DNA of 64,000 bases from LD21 sp963715785 (GCA_963715785.1 OY970276.1:3534001-3598000); one strand, 5' to 3'. Counted from the stretch's first letter, positions 1 to 8,602 are shown. Numbers and translations: made by a program. The notes: generated by a model from the sequence alone, not told the origin.

Positions 1-178
1 TAACAACTCGGGAGTAAAGAAAGGTTCGGATTTTCCTAATATGGATATCAAGAATTTCTCAGGCCTGAGAGCGAACTTAGGATTCAGGTTAAAGCTGGGA
101 CCCGTAACATTTCATGCAGATTATACAAGGGCACAGTATAATGTGCTAACAACGGGATTGGGAATTTCTATAAGATAG
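1..178 (+). CDS. C-terminal end of an outer-membrane-type beta-barrel protein (partial)
   Basis: An open frame enters from the left edge and stops with TAG at 176-178, giving the last 58 residues. The visible part alternates polar and hydrophobic residues (for example RANLGFRLKLGPVTFHADYT) and ends in a short beta-like strand, as in Bacteroidota outer-membrane beta-barrel proteins. The family cannot be named from this fragment. The start is outside the window. A strong hairpin terminator follows 20 bases later, so this gene ends its transcription unit and is separate from the synthetase gene downstream. Confidence 0.5.
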   Translation, partial: NNSGVKKGSDFPNMDIKNFSGLRANLGFRLKLGPVTFHADYTRAQYNVLTTGLGISIR

Positions 179-198
179 AATTATATTTGTCATCAGGA

Positions 199-232
199 AT
201 CCCCGGATCATTGAGAGTTCCGGGGATTTTTT
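199..232 (+). terminator. Rho-independent terminator
   Basis: A perfect 9-bp stem (ATCCCCGGA at 199-207, TCCGGGGAT at 219-227) with an 11-base loop is followed by a T tract. It sits just after the stop codon at 176-178 and before the relA-type gene. Confidence 0.85.
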
Positions 233-296
233 GTATATATGAGAACTATTTGCCGGATTTTGAGTTAATAGACTGAATCAAACTACAAACAGGCTG

Positions 297-2480
297 ATGA
301 AACCTGAAACGCAGAAGATAAACAATGGTTACAAGGCACTGCTTATTGCTGCCAAAAATACGGTTGCACCGGAGGATATCCGCGTCATCAGGAGAGCAAT
401 GGATCTTGCTATCCAGGCATGCGGAGATAAAATAATCCTTACTGGTGAGCCAGAGATTCTTCATGCTCTGTCAGTTGCAAGGATTATTGCAGGAGAGATG
501 GGCCTTGGACTAACATCTATTGTCACAGCTTTACTGCATGATTCCTTTAACAATCTGGGTCTTACTGAAAAAGAACTGGAAAAAGAGTTTGGGAAGAAAG
601 CAGTTGAGATACTGAACGGCTTTGCACGGATTACAAGCATTGACTCAATGCAGTCTTCCTACCAGGCAGAGAATTTCCGCAAATTATTACTGAGCCTGGC
701 TGATGATGTAAGGGTTATACTGATTAAGCTTATCGAGCGGCTTGAATATATGCGTAACCTTGATAACGCGCCGGAGAAAGATAGAATACCTATGGCATCG
801 GAAACCTATTTCCTTTATGCTCCGCTGGCTCACAGACTGGGGTTTTACAATATCAAATCGGAAATGGAGGACCTTGCTGTCAAGTATCTTGAGCCAGAAC
901 AGTATACCTATGTCGATTGCAGGCTGAAACAAACAACCGCATCAAGGAATAAGCTGATCCGCGACTTCTCTGTCCCTGTGCAGGAAAAGCTTGAGAAGCT
1001 CGGTTTCAGATTTACTATTAAAAGCCGCACTAAATCAATACACTCTATAATGCTGAAAATGAAAAAGCAGGGTGTGGAGTTCGAAGAAGTGTACGATCTG
1101 TTTGCAATAAGGATAATTATTGATACTGAAGGAGAGAATGAAAAATCCGATTGCTGGAGGGCTTATTCAGTTGTAACTGATTTATATCAGCCCAACCCAA
1201 GCAGGCTCCGTGACTGGATTTCTGTGCCAAAATCGAATGGATATGAATCACTTCATACTACAGTAATCGGACCAAGAGGCAAATGGGTGGAAGTGCAGAT
1301 CAGGTCAGCCAGGATGGATGAAATAGCAGAAAAGGGGCTGGCAGCTCATTTCAAGTATAAGGGAATAAAGGGGGAGGGCGGTCTTGATTCCTGGTTGTCA
1401 AAGATGCGTGACATACTTGAATCTCCCGAAAAGGAAGATACTGCTTTCCTTGATCAGGTGAGGTCAGGGCTATACACTGATGAAGTTTTTGTATTCACGC
1501 CCAAAGGCGACTTGCGTCAATTGCCAGTAGGAGCGACGGTGCTCGATTTTGCCTTTGATATACACACCGATGTGGGATCATCATGTGTTGGAGGTAAGGT
1601 CAACGGCAAGAATGTCACAATAAGATATGTTTTGCAGAATGGAGATCATGTCTCGGTAATTCGATCAAAGAACCAGAAACCTAAGCAGGATTGGTTATCA
1701 TTCGTGGTTACCTCGAAGGCAAAAACTAAGATCAAGCAAGTCCTGAACGAAGAAAAAACAAAGGCAGCTGCCGAAGGCAAAGAGATTCTGATGAGAAGGA
1801 TGAAGAACTGGAAAATTGTTTATGGCGATACCCTCATTCAAAAGCTGCTGAATTTTTATAATCTGAAGACAGCCCAGGAACTATATTATCTCATTGCAGC
1901 TGAGAAGATAGAACTTCTTCAGATCAAAGAGGTGCTGCTAAAGGAAGAGACCTCAGATAGCAACGTTGTGGCGCCAGCTGTTCCGGAAAAAGATCAAAGA
2001 GAACAGATTGATTCTCAAATATCAGATTATCTGATCATTGAAGATAGGGTAGAGGGACTTGATTATAGGCTTTCCCGATGCTGCAATCCGGTTTTCGGTG
2101 ACAGCGTTTTTGGCTTTGTTACAATTTCCGAAGGTATAAAAATACACAGGACAAGTTGTCCAAATGCTCAGAACATGATGTCAAGATATCCCTACAGGGT
2201 TATTGCAGCGAGATGGTCTAAATCAAAGAGCGCCGTTTCATTCGTTGCCGCTGTAAAAATTACAGGCATTGAGGATACCGGGATGGTGAATAAAATTGCC
2301 GATGTGATAGCCGGCAATAAAGCCGTGGTAAGAAGTTTCAACTATAATATGACTGACGGCCTATTTGAAGGAATACTTCATATAATGGTTCCCAACAGCG
2401 ATGTTCTTCATGGTATTATAAGAAAAATCCAGGAGATAAAAGGCATACTGAAAACAACCAGGTATGACAGTGTCCAGTGA
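297..2480 (+). CDS. relA: RelA/SpoT family (p)ppGpp synthetase, hydrolase domain degenerate
   Basis: This 727-residue protein has the full long RSH layout: an HD-type domain (about 25-200), a synthetase domain (about 235-360), a TGS domain (about 390-455, DEVFVFTPKGDLRQLPVGAT), a Zn-finger/helical region with CC...H...C (RCCNPV, IHRTSCPN) and a C-terminal ACT domain. The synthetase keeps YDLFAIR, NGYESLHT and EVQIRS, so it should transfer pyrophosphate from ATP to GDP or GTP. The HD site is degraded. H56, H81 and D82 remain, but the catalytic Glu-Asp pair is N85-N86, the DRLHN motif reads ERLEY (147-151) and the early Arg is missing. By RSH family knowledge this predicts a synthetase-only RelA-type enzyme, with a SpoT-like hydrolase elsewhere in the genome. 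The ATG at 297 gives normal length. It stands alone behind a terminator. Confidence 0.93.
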   Translation: MKPETQKINNGYKALLIAAKNTVAPEDIRVIRRAMDLAIQACGDKIILTGEPEILHALSVARIIAGEMGLGLTSIVTALLHDSFNNLGLTEKELEKEFGKKAVEILNGFARITSIDSMQSSYQAENFRKLLLSLADDVRVILIKLIERLEYMRNLDNAPEKDRIPMASETYFLYAPLAHRLGFYNIKSEMEDLAVKYLEPEQYTYVDCRLKQTTASRNKLIRDFSVPVQEKLEKLGFRFTIKSRTKSIHSIMLKMKKQGVEFEEVYDLFAIRIIIDTEGENEKSDCWRAYSVVTDLYQPNPSRLRDWISVPKSNGYESLHTTVIGPRGKWVEVQIRSARMDEIAEKGLAAHFKYKGIKGEGGLDSWLSKMRDILESPEKEDTAFLDQVRSGLYTDEVFVFTPKGDLRQLPVGATVLDFAFDIHTDVGSSCVGGKVNGKNVTIRYVLQNGDHVSVIRSKNQKPKQDWLSFVVTSKAKTKIKQVLNEEKTKAAAEGKEILMRRMKNWKIVYGDTLIQKLLNFYNLKTAQELYYLIAAEKIELLQIKEVLLKEETSDSNVVAPAVPEKDQREQIDSQISDYLIIEDRVEGLDYRLSRCCNPVFGDSVFGFVTISEGIKIHRTSCPNAQNMMSRYPYRVIAARWSKSKSAVSFVAAVKITGIEDTGMVNKIADVIAGNKAVVRSFNYNMTDGLFEGILHIMVPNSDVLHGIIRKIQEIKGILKTTRYDSVQ

Positions 2481-2488
2481 TTTTGTTC

Positions 2489-2610
2489 TCACACCTCACG
2501 CCTCACACCTCACGCCTCACGCCTCACGCCTCACACCTCACACCTCACACCTCACGCCTCACGCCTCACGCCTCACGCCTCACGCCTCACGCCTCACGCC
2601 TCACACCTCA
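2489..2610. repeat. 7-bp minisatellite (CCTCACR, about 17 units)
   Basis: A direct tandem array of CCTCACG and CCTCACA units fills the gap between the stop of the RSH gene (2480) and the stop of the dnaE-type gene on the other strand (2611). Its sequence is unrelated to the 9-bp array at the other end of the dnaE gene. The open frame across it on the plus strand is a product of the 7-bp periodicity and is not counted as a gene. Confidence 0.95.
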
Positions 2611-5547
2611 CTAGTATCTCATGTCTGGTTTTACAGGCAGCTTAGCCATCTTCTCCACCTCAAGCGACGGAAATCCGAACTCTTCAACTACTTTTCCCAG
2701 TATAAGATATGTTCCGCTTCCTTTAAAAGGCCAGCTTTTAAGTGATTGGGAGAAATGGGTCGTATCGAAGAAATTGCCTTCGGCATCGATAAAGCAGCCG
2801 AAATTCATCCAGTCATTTTTTGCTGTCTTTATATACTTCACAGTAACCAGATGTCCGACCATCCTTACTTTCCTGCCGGTAAATTCTCCCATTCTTCTGG
2901 CTGAGACCTCTCCTCTGAAAGTCGTTTCGAGCATATCAAACCAGCTCATAGTCACAGGAAAACCGAACAGTTCTATTTCATCATATACGTCTTCTATTTT
3001 TCCATGGACAAGGTCGGGAAGAGAAAAATCACGTACGGGAGAGGAGAAAAGCGGACGAATATTATCGGGTTTATTCCTGTTGATCATCATATGAGCTTCC
3101 CACAGAAGCACCGCCTTCTGTTTTCCTGTGAATCTGAATGCTCCCGCTTTAATCAGCAGGATCAACTGTTCAAGTCCTGGATTTACCCTGGTAACAAAAT
3201 CATTGAGACTGGCAAAAGGCCCGTCAACATTGCGGATCTCCTCAATTGACTGGGCAATAGTGTAATCGAGACTCATGATATGAATGAAGCCGAGATAAAT
3301 ATCAGTGCCATAAATCGTTGTCTTATAAGTGCTTTTATTTACACAGGGAAGCTGAATAATTGCACCGCACCGTCTTGCTTCATGTACATAAACCCATGTC
3401 CGGTAAAAGCCTCCGAAGTTATTTATCACAGCTACCATAAATTCGAGAGGGTAGTGTGCCTTTAGATAAAGACTCTGAAAACTTTCAACGGCATATGACG
3501 CAGAGTGTGCCTTTGAAAACGAATAGCCGGCAAATGATTCGATCTGCCGCCATACCTCTTTTGTTACCGCGTCGCTGTAACCTCTTTCATGGCAGTTCGA
3601 GAAGAATTTTTCAATTATTCGCTGCATTTCCTGTTTAGACCTGTATTTACCGCTCATTGCGCGCCGAAGGGTATCGGCATCCGAGAGGTCGAGTCCTGCA
3701 AAATGGTGGCATACTTTCAGCACATCTTCCTGGTAGACCATAACTCCGAATGTCTCTGCAAGCTGTTCCTTCATAACCGGATGTATATATTCGAATTTTT
3801 CGGGATTATGAAACCTGTAAATATATTCCTTCATCATACCCGAACGTGCAACACCCGGTCTTATCACTGAGCTGGCTGCCACCAGAGTAGTGTAGTTGTC
3901 GCATCTCAGTTTCTTCAAAAGACCGCGCATCGCAGGACTTTCAATATAGAAGCAGCCTTTTGTTTCTCCGATTCTCAGATATTCTTTTACCTTTTCATCA
4001 TTTTTGAACTTCTGCACTGCATGAACATCGACGTCGATGCCCCGGTTCCGGAGGATTATCTCAGCGCTCTCGCGTATATGGCCTATTCCCCGCTGACTCA
4101 GGATGTCGAGTTTTTCGAAGCCGATCTCTTCAGCAGTGTACATATCCCACTGGGTGGTCGGAAATCCTTTCGGAGGCATATCGAGAGCAGTATAACTGGT
4201 GATCGGTTCTTCAGATATAAGTATCCCCCCGGCATGTATGCTCCGCATATTAGGAAAGTCAGCGATCCTGAGGCCGGTTGAGAAAATAAGATCGGTTATC
4301 TCATTTCGGTTTGTCGCTGCAGCTGGATTATCAATGAGGGAATCAATTTCTTCTTTTGGCAAACCATGCACTTTACCAAGTTCACGGACAATGGATTTGC
4401 CCCTGAACGTGCTCATAGTTCCCAGCAGTGCAGTATGTCCGTAACCATACCGCTTGAAAATATAATCGATTACCTCATCCCTTTCCTTCCATGAGTAGTC
4501 GATATCGAAGTCGGGAGGACTGCTCCGTTTCGGATTTATGAACCTCTCGAAGTAAAGGTTTAGATCAATAGGGTCAACATTGGTGATTTTCAGGCAATAA
4601 GCGACGACGGAATTTGCCCCGCTACCGCGACCGACATGATAAAAGCCGCGTGCCATTGAATATCTCACGATATCCCAGGTAATAAGAAAGTAGGCAGAGA
4701 AACCAAGCTTGTCGATGATCTCCAGCTCGTGCTTAACTCTTTTCTTTGCTTCATTATTCTTCCTGCCATACCGGTATATCATTCCGTCCCATGCCAGTTT
4801 TTCGAGAAGCAGTTTGTCATCGTACCTGCTGGCAGAATAGATCTTCTTGTTTTTAAGACTCTCGCGGTCGAACTGCAGGATGCAGTCATCCAGAAGTTTT
4901 TTTGTATTATTAATCAGCCATGGGAATTCGCTGAAAATCTTTTCATTCTGACCGGCTGTTTTAAAGAACTCATCTTCTGAGGCGCATTGCGATTGCTGCA
5001 GGTGACTGAGAAGGATATTATTATCCACTGCCCTCAGACTCCTGTGAATAAAAATATCGTCAGTTTCGGCAAAGGTAACAGGCTGGAGCAATACCATCGA
5101 ATTCCTGTTTATTGCGGTAGTCAGCGTAAGAAGGCTGTTAAGCTCGTGCGGCTTTATTCCTATGCGTTCGTTGTCAAAGAGTTTACGGGCAGGGACTTTT
5201 TTAAGGGAGTATATAACATATGACTCACTGAATTGCGGTGCCGGGAAAGGGACCGATAACTTATTGAAGTTGAGTTCGGAGAGAAATCCGTTCAGCTCCC
5301 TGAGGCCTTTGTTATTACGTGCAATTCCGATATATTGAAAGTCATTTCCATTCCTGAATTCTATGCCTGCAAGGGGGCGGAGGTTGTTTTTGACGCATTC
5401 TCCCGCAAATTCCGGTATTCCGGTTGAGTTATTAATATCGGTCAGCACAATAGTATCAGCTCCTGCTTTAAGTGCGTTTTGCACAAGCAATTCTACGGAC
5501 ATTGTTCCGTAGCGCAGACTGTAATATGAGTGGCAGTTCAGATACAA
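2611..5547 (-). CDS. dnaE: Error-prone DNA polymerase III alpha-type subunit (DnaE2/ImuC-like)
   Basis: The protein is 978 residues, shorter than replicative DnaE (about 1160 or more) and near the DnaE2/ImuC size. The N-terminal PHP domain is degenerate: the usual LHxH start is LNCH and TDH is TDI (36-38). The C-family polymerase core carries the catalytic PPDFDID motif (344-350) after GRGSGANS. A helix-hairpin region and a C-terminal OB-like region (RKVRMVGHLVTVKYIKT) follow. Together with the polymerase IV and LexA-like genes nearby, it makes an SOS translesion cassette. The best start is TTG at 5547, giving MYLNCHSYYS. No ATG is available upstream, although the frame stays open through the whole 9-bp array on this strand (His/Ser-rich if read). 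Its own promoter must lie in or beyond that array. Confidence 0.9.
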   Translation of the reverse strand: MYLNCHSYYSLRYGTMSVELLVQNALKAGADTIVLTDINNSTGIPEFAGECVKNNLRPLAGIEFRNGNDFQYIGIARNNKGLRELNGFLSELNFNKLSVPFPAPQFSESYVIYSLKKVPARKLFDNERIGIKPHELNSLLTLTTAINRNSMVLLQPVTFAETDDIFIHRSLRAVDNNILLSHLQQSQCASEDEFFKTAGQNEKIFSEFPWLINNTKKLLDDCILQFDRESLKNKKIYSASRYDDKLLLEKLAWDGMIYRYGRKNNEAKKRVKHELEIIDKLGFSAYFLITWDIVRYSMARGFYHVGRGSGANSVVAYCLKITNVDPIDLNLYFERFINPKRSSPPDFDIDYSWKERDEVIDYIFKRYGYGHTALLGTMSTFRGKSIVRELGKVHGLPKEEIDSLIDNPAAATNRNEITDLIFSTGLRIADFPNMRSIHAGGILISEEPITSYTALDMPPKGFPTTQWDMYTAEEIGFEKLDILSQRGIGHIRESAEIILRNRGIDVDVHAVQKFKNDEKVKEYLRIGETKGCFYIESPAMRGLLKKLRCDNYTTLVAASSVIRPGVARSGMMKEYIYRFHNPEKFEYIHPVMKEQLAETFGVMVYQEDVLKVCHHFAGLDLSDADTLRRAMSGKYRSKQEMQRIIEKFFSNCHERGYSDAVTKEVWRQIESFAGYSFSKAHSASYAVESFQSLYLKAHYPLEFMVAVINNFGGFYRTWVYVHEARRCGAIIQLPCVNKSTYKTTIYGTDIYLGFIHIMSLDYTIAQSIEEIRNVDGPFASLNDFVTRVNPGLEQLILLIKAGAFRFTGKQKAVLLWEAHMMINRNKPDNIRPLFSSPVRDFSLPDLVHGKIEDVYDEIELFGFPVTMSWFDMLETTFRGEVSARRMGEFTGRKVRMVGHLVTVKYIKTAKNDWMNFGCFIDAEGNFFDTTHFSQSLKSWPFKGSGTYLILGKVVEEFGFPSLEVEKMAKLPVKPDMRY

Positions 5548-5553
5548 TGGAGA

Positions 5554-5756
5554 GTGATTAAAGTGATTAGAGTGACTAAAGTGACTAGAGTGACTAAAGT
5601 GACTAGAGTGACTAGAGTGACTAAAGTGACTAAAGTGATTAAAGTGACTAGAGTGACTAAAGTGACTAAAGTGACTAGAGTGACTAAAGTGACTAGAGTG
5701 ACTAAAGTGACTAAAGTGACTAGAGTGACTAGAGTGACTAAAGTGACTAGAGTTTA
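5554..5756. repeat. 9-bp minisatellite GTGACTARA, about 22 units, in front of dnaE
   Basis: Plus-strand units read GTGACTAAA or GTGACTAGA, with a few GTGATTARA units at the left end. The array begins 7 bases from the dnaE TTG start and runs up to the stop codon of the four-helix-bundle gene at 5754. The same unit occurs in reverse orientation on the far side of that gene (6121-6172) and again around the second block near 8.2-9.05 kb. The unit is three codons long, so changes in copy number keep the reading frame. Confidence 0.97.
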
Positions 5757-6113
5757 GAGGTTTAAGTTTTTACCAATTGAAGTAAAAATTGCCAGCAATT
5801 CATTTGATTCTTTGAGCGCTGATTCTAATTCAGTAGTTTCAGCCCATTTCATATCTGTGCAAATTTCTAACCAGTAACTTGTTTCGCTGGCCTCACTTTC
5901 GCTGATCTTAATTTTGTTTTTAAAGTCTGCTCTGCTTCTTGCTCTGTTTGCTTCACGGTAATTTGCACCAATACTGGTTCCTGCCTTAGTCAGCTGGTTT
6001 CTGACAGTCTTACCTTCAATTGTGCAAGGAATGGTGGCAGACAATTTGATAATCCTTATCGCAAATGCTTTTGTTCTTGCTTCAAGCTTTTTGCTAAACT
6101 CTTTATTTTCCAT
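5754..6113 (-). CDS. Four-helix-bundle protein (S23/IVP family), full-length copy
   Basis: This 119-residue, all-alpha protein has the hallmarks of the S23 / 23S rRNA intervening-sequence family: an N-terminal helix rich in charge (KEFSKKLEARTKAFAIRIIK), then QLTKAGTSIGANYREANRA, then ADFKNKIKISESEASETSYW, and a last helix KWAETTELESALKESNELLA. Family members form small helical bundles and oligomers. Most have no known function; related Avd proteins assist diversity-generating retroelements. It is the only complete copy among eight in this locus. The 9-bp repeat lies upstream of its ATG and, inverted, directly after its stop. It is probably the parent of the truncated copies at 6159-6868. Confidence 0.88.
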   Translation of the reverse strand: MENKEFSKKLEARTKAFAIRIIKLSATIPCTIEGKTVRNQLTKAGTSIGANYREANRARSRADFKNKIKISESEASETSYWLEICTDMKWAETTELESALKESNELLAIFTSIGKNLNL

Positions 6114-6158
6114 ATATTTTAACTTTAGTTACCCTTAACTTTAGTCACTCTAGTCACT

Positions 6159-6419
6159 TTAGTCACTCCAAACTTCCCAGTAACTTGTTTCGCTGGCCTC
6201 ACTTTCGCTGATCTTAATTTTGTTTTTAAAGTCTGCTCTGCTTCTTGCTCTGTTTGCTTCACGGTAATTTGCACCAATACTGGTTCCTGCCTTAGTCAGC
6301 TGGTTTCTGACAGTCTTACCTTCAATTGTGCAAGGAATGGTGGCAGACAATTTGATAATCCTTATCGCAAATGCTTTTGTTCTTGCTTCAAGCTTTTTGC
6401 TAAACTCTTTATTTTCCAT
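6159..6419 (-). CDS. Four-helix-bundle protein, truncated tandem copy 2 (86 aa)
   Basis: Residues 1-80 match the full copy at 5754-6113. After SETSYW the frame runs into the leader of the next unit and ends EVWSD-stop, so the last helix is lost. The unit (about 306 bp) matches the next copy upstream almost base for base. The junction lies inside codons TAC TGG, joined to GAAGTTTGGAGTGAC from the leader, which is what unequal recombination between a gene and its own leader would leave. A missing fourth helix makes a folded bundle doubtful, so this may be a decaying copy. Confidence 0.7.
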   Translation of the reverse strand: MENKEFSKKLEARTKAFAIRIIKLSATIPCTIEGKTVRNQLTKAGTSIGANYREANRARSRADFKNKIKISESEASETSYWEVWSD

Positions 6420-6464
6420 ATATTTTAACTTTAGTTACCCTTAACTTTAGTCACTCTAGTCACT

Positions 6465-6725
6465 TTAGTCACTCCAAACTTCCCAGTAACTTGTTTCGCT
6501 GGCCTCACTTTCGCTGATCTTAATTTTGTTTTTAAAGTCTGCTTTGCTTCTTCCTCTGTTTGCTTCACGGTAATTTGCACCAATACTGGTTCCTGCCTTA
6601 GTCAGCTGGTTTCTGACAGTCTTACCTTCAATTGTGCAAGGAATGGTGGCAGACAATTTGATAATCCTTATCGCAAATGCTTTTGTTCTTGCTTCAAGCT
6701 TTTTGCTAAACTCTTTATTTTCCAT
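6465..6725 (-). CDS. Four-helix-bundle protein, truncated tandem copy 3 (86 aa)
   Basis: It is a second 306-bp unit, nearly identical to copy 2, with the same EVWSD-stop ending. It differs from copies 1 and 2 at NRGRSKAD (NRARSRAD in the others). The GRSKAD form is shared by all the shorter deleted copies here and in block 2, so this copy is the likely parent of the 32-residue derivatives. Like copy 2 it lacks the C-terminal helix. Confidence 0.7.
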   Translation of the reverse strand: MENKEFSKKLEARTKAFAIRIIKLSATIPCTIEGKTVRNQLTKAGTSIGANYREANRGRSKADFKNKIKISESEASETSYWEVWSD

Positions 6726-6770
6726 ATATTTTAACTTTAGTTACCCTTAACTTTAGTCACTCTAGTCACT

Positions 6771-6868
6771 TTAGTCACTCCAAACTTCCCAGTAACTTGT
6801 TCGCTGGCCTCACTTTCGCTGATCTTAATTTTGTTTTTAAAGTCTGCTTTGCTTCTTCCTCTTTCCAT
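6771..6868 (-). pseudogene. Four-helix-bundle remnant, internally deleted and frameshifted (copy 4)
   Basis: The ATG at 6868 is followed by MERGRSKADF, joining codon 2 directly to the region around residue 56. This is a 162-bp in-frame internal deletion relative to the 86-residue form. A further single-base loss (CTTGTTCGC where the others have CTTGTTTCGC) shifts the frame before SETSYW. It is the copy nearest the dinB stop codon. Confidence 0.75.
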
Positions 6869-6947
6869 ATATTTTAACTTTAGTTACTCTTAACTTTAGT
6901 CACTCTTAACTTTAGTCACTCTAGTCACTCTAGTCACTCCAAACTTC

Positions 6948-8207
6948 CTAATGCCAATATCCACCCCGAAGTCTCTCCTCCATCATATTTTGCTCTTTGA
7001 GAGCATTTTCAAGCTGTCTGAGGGCCTTTTCCTCTCTTTCGGTTGCAGTCATTACTCCCGAGGCTCTCCTGACTGCATTTCGCCCGAAACGCTTCCTGAT
7101 CTTGTCCATTGCCATATAAAGGCTGACCTTTTCAGGTGTGTCATCAAACATGTCAAGCTGCTGAACTCCTCTTACCATATGGCTGAACCTTACTCCAATA
7201 AGTCTTATAAGCATGCGCCGCTGGTATAATTTTGCAAAGAGTTCCTTGGTGATATCGGCCAGAACATGGTCAAATGACGTGTATGGTATACGTTTTTGCA
7301 GTGTATGTGTATCGAAGTTTGAATACCGTATCTTGACAGTGACGCATGAGGTGAGCTTCTCCTGATTTCTCAGCTCGAACGAAATTTTTTCCACCATGCT
7401 TACCAGCAGCTGATTTAACCTTGTCAGGTCGGTGGTGTCTTTTTCGAAAGTATGTTCGGTGCTTATTGATTTCTGTTCAGAATAACTTATGACAGGAGTA
7501 GAGTCTATTCCATTGGCTCTTTTCCAGATTTCGATGCCATTTTTCCCCATCAGCCTTTCAAGCATCTCAATGGGGATATTCCTCAGTGTATAAATTGTTG
7601 CGATGCCCATTGAGCGAAGTGCCTGGTAGGTCTTTTGGCCGATCATTGGTATTTTTCTGATCGAAAGCGGATCGAGGAACGGAAGTACGATATCTTTTTG
7701 AACTTCAATCTCACCATTCGGCTTTGCCTCGCCGGTTGCTATTTTTGATACGGTCTTATTGACTGAAAGTCCGATTGATATTGGCAGACCGGTCTCTTTT
7801 ATTATATACTGACGCAATTCATGTGACCATTTATAGCAGCCATAGAAGCGGTCCATACCGGTGAGATCGATATAATGTTCATCGACCGATGCTTTCTCAT
7901 ATAATGGTGCCCTTTCAGCAATGATGCCGGTCACCATATTTGAATAGTTGGAGTAGAGCTCCATATCGCCTCTTATAACTATGGCATCGGGACATATAAT
8001 TCTGGCCATTTTCATCGGCATTGCGGAGCTGACGCCATATCTTCTTGCCTCATAACTGCAACTGGCTACAACTCCACGGTCCGACATGCCGCCTATTATG
8101 ACAGGCTTGCCGTTCAGGCGGGTGTTCTTAAGCCTTTCGACCGACACAAAAAACGTATCGAGGTCGAGATGCAGAACTGAGCGGTCTATATTGCCGGTGA
8201 GGATCAT
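6948..8207 (-). CDS. dinB: DNA polymerase IV (Y-family translesion polymerase)
   Basis: The 419-residue protein has the Y-family catalytic motifs: DLDTFFVSVE near the N-terminus (first metal-binding Asp), SYEARRYGV in the fingers, and ASVDEHYID with the Asp-Glu pair. Helix-hairpin-helix motifs and a little-finger domain follow. QLDMFD near the C-terminus fits a beta-clamp-binding peptide. The active-site acids are intact, so it is a working-type polymerase and not a catalytically dead ImuB. The ATG at 8207 is ten bases from a 9-bp minisatellite array. With the dnaE-type gene on the same strand and the divergent LexA-like gene it forms an inducible mutagenesis locus, but repeat block 1 (about 1.4 kb) separates it from dnaE and block 2 separates it from the regulator. 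Confidence 0.94.
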   Translation of the reverse strand: MILTGNIDRSVLHLDLDTFFVSVERLKNTRLNGKPVIIGGMSDRGVVASCSYEARRYGVSSAMPMKMARIICPDAIVIRGDMELYSNYSNMVTGIIAERAPLYEKASVDEHYIDLTGMDRFYGCYKWSHELRQYIIKETGLPISIGLSVNKTVSKIATGEAKPNGEIEVQKDIVLPFLDPLSIRKIPMIGQKTYQALRSMGIATIYTLRNIPIEMLERLMGKNGIEIWKRANGIDSTPVISYSEQKSISTEHTFEKDTTDLTRLNQLLVSMVEKISFELRNQEKLTSCVTVKIRYSNFDTHTLQKRIPYTSFDHVLADITKELFAKLYQRRMLIRLIGVRFSHMVRGVQQLDMFDDTPEKVSLYMAMDKIRKRFGRNAVRRASGVMTATEREEKALRQLENALKEQNMMEERLRGGYWH

Positions 8208-8215
8208 AATGAATA

Positions 8216-8378
8216 GTTTAAAGTGACTAAAGTGACTAAAGTGACTAAAGTGACTAGAGTGACTAGAGTGACTAAAGTGACTAGAGTGACTAGAGTGACT
8301 AAAGTGACTAGAGTGACTAGAGTGACTAAAGTGACTAGAGTGACTAGAGTGACTAGAGTGACTAAAGTGACTAGAGTT
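8216..8378. repeat. 9-bp minisatellite GTGACTARA, about 18 units, in front of dinB
   Basis: The unit and orientation are the same as in the array at 5554-5756. It begins nine bases upstream of the dinB ATG (8207) and ends at the stop codon of a deleted four-helix-bundle copy. The order of AAA and AGA unit types differs from the first array, so the two are not recent exact duplicates along their whole length. Confidence 0.97.
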
Positions 8379-8557
8379 TAGAGGTTTAAGTTTTTACCAA
8401 TTGAAGTAAAAATTGCCAGCAATTCATTTGATTCTTTGAGCGCTGATTCTAATTCAGTAGTTTCAGCCCATTTCATGGTGGCAGACAATTTGATAATCCT
8501 TATCGCAAATGCTTTTGTTCTTGCTTCAAGCTTTTTGCTAAACTCTTTATTTTCCAT
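8378..8557 (-). pseudogene. Four-helix-bundle copy with 180-bp in-frame deletion (59 aa)
   Basis: Residues 1-27 of the full protein (to IIKLSAT) are joined directly to MKWAETTELESALK and the normal C-terminus. Compared with the full copy, bases equivalent to 5853-6032 are missing, with an AT microhomology at the junction. The deletion is exactly 60 codons, so the frame stays open, but helices two and three are gone. It may be translated, although a stable bundle is unlikely. Confidence 0.75.
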
Positions 8558-8602
8558 ATATTTTAACTTTAGTTACTCTTAACTTTAGTCACTCTAGTCA
8601 CT

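Larger units (their letters stand above)
5554..6947 (-). repeat. Block 1: inverted 9-bp arrays enclosing four tandem four-helix-bundle copies
   Basis: On the minus strand the block reads: a leader with GTGACTARA units, then four head-to-tail copies of a four-helix-bundle gene, then the complementary TTTAGTCAC array. Start codons lie at 6113, 6419, 6725 and 6868, so the spacings are 306, 306 and 143 bases. Only the most downstream copy keeps its natural C-terminus. The block begins immediately after the dinB stop codon and ends next to the dnaE start. A second block with the same layout and orientation (8216-9055) lies on the other side of dinB. It resembles an amplified insertion element, but no transposase is present. 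Confidence 0.85.

Noticed and set aside
2464..2745. Open frame on the plus strand of Thr/Pro/His/Ser repeats (LTPHASHLTPHAS type)
   Set aside because: It is the 7-bp minisatellite read in frame and then the antisense of the dnaE 3' end; it has no protein-like features.
5530..5757. Open frame on the plus strand of VTKVTRVTK repeats
   Set aside because: It is a by-product of the 9-bp minisatellite; any repeat of three sense codons stays open.
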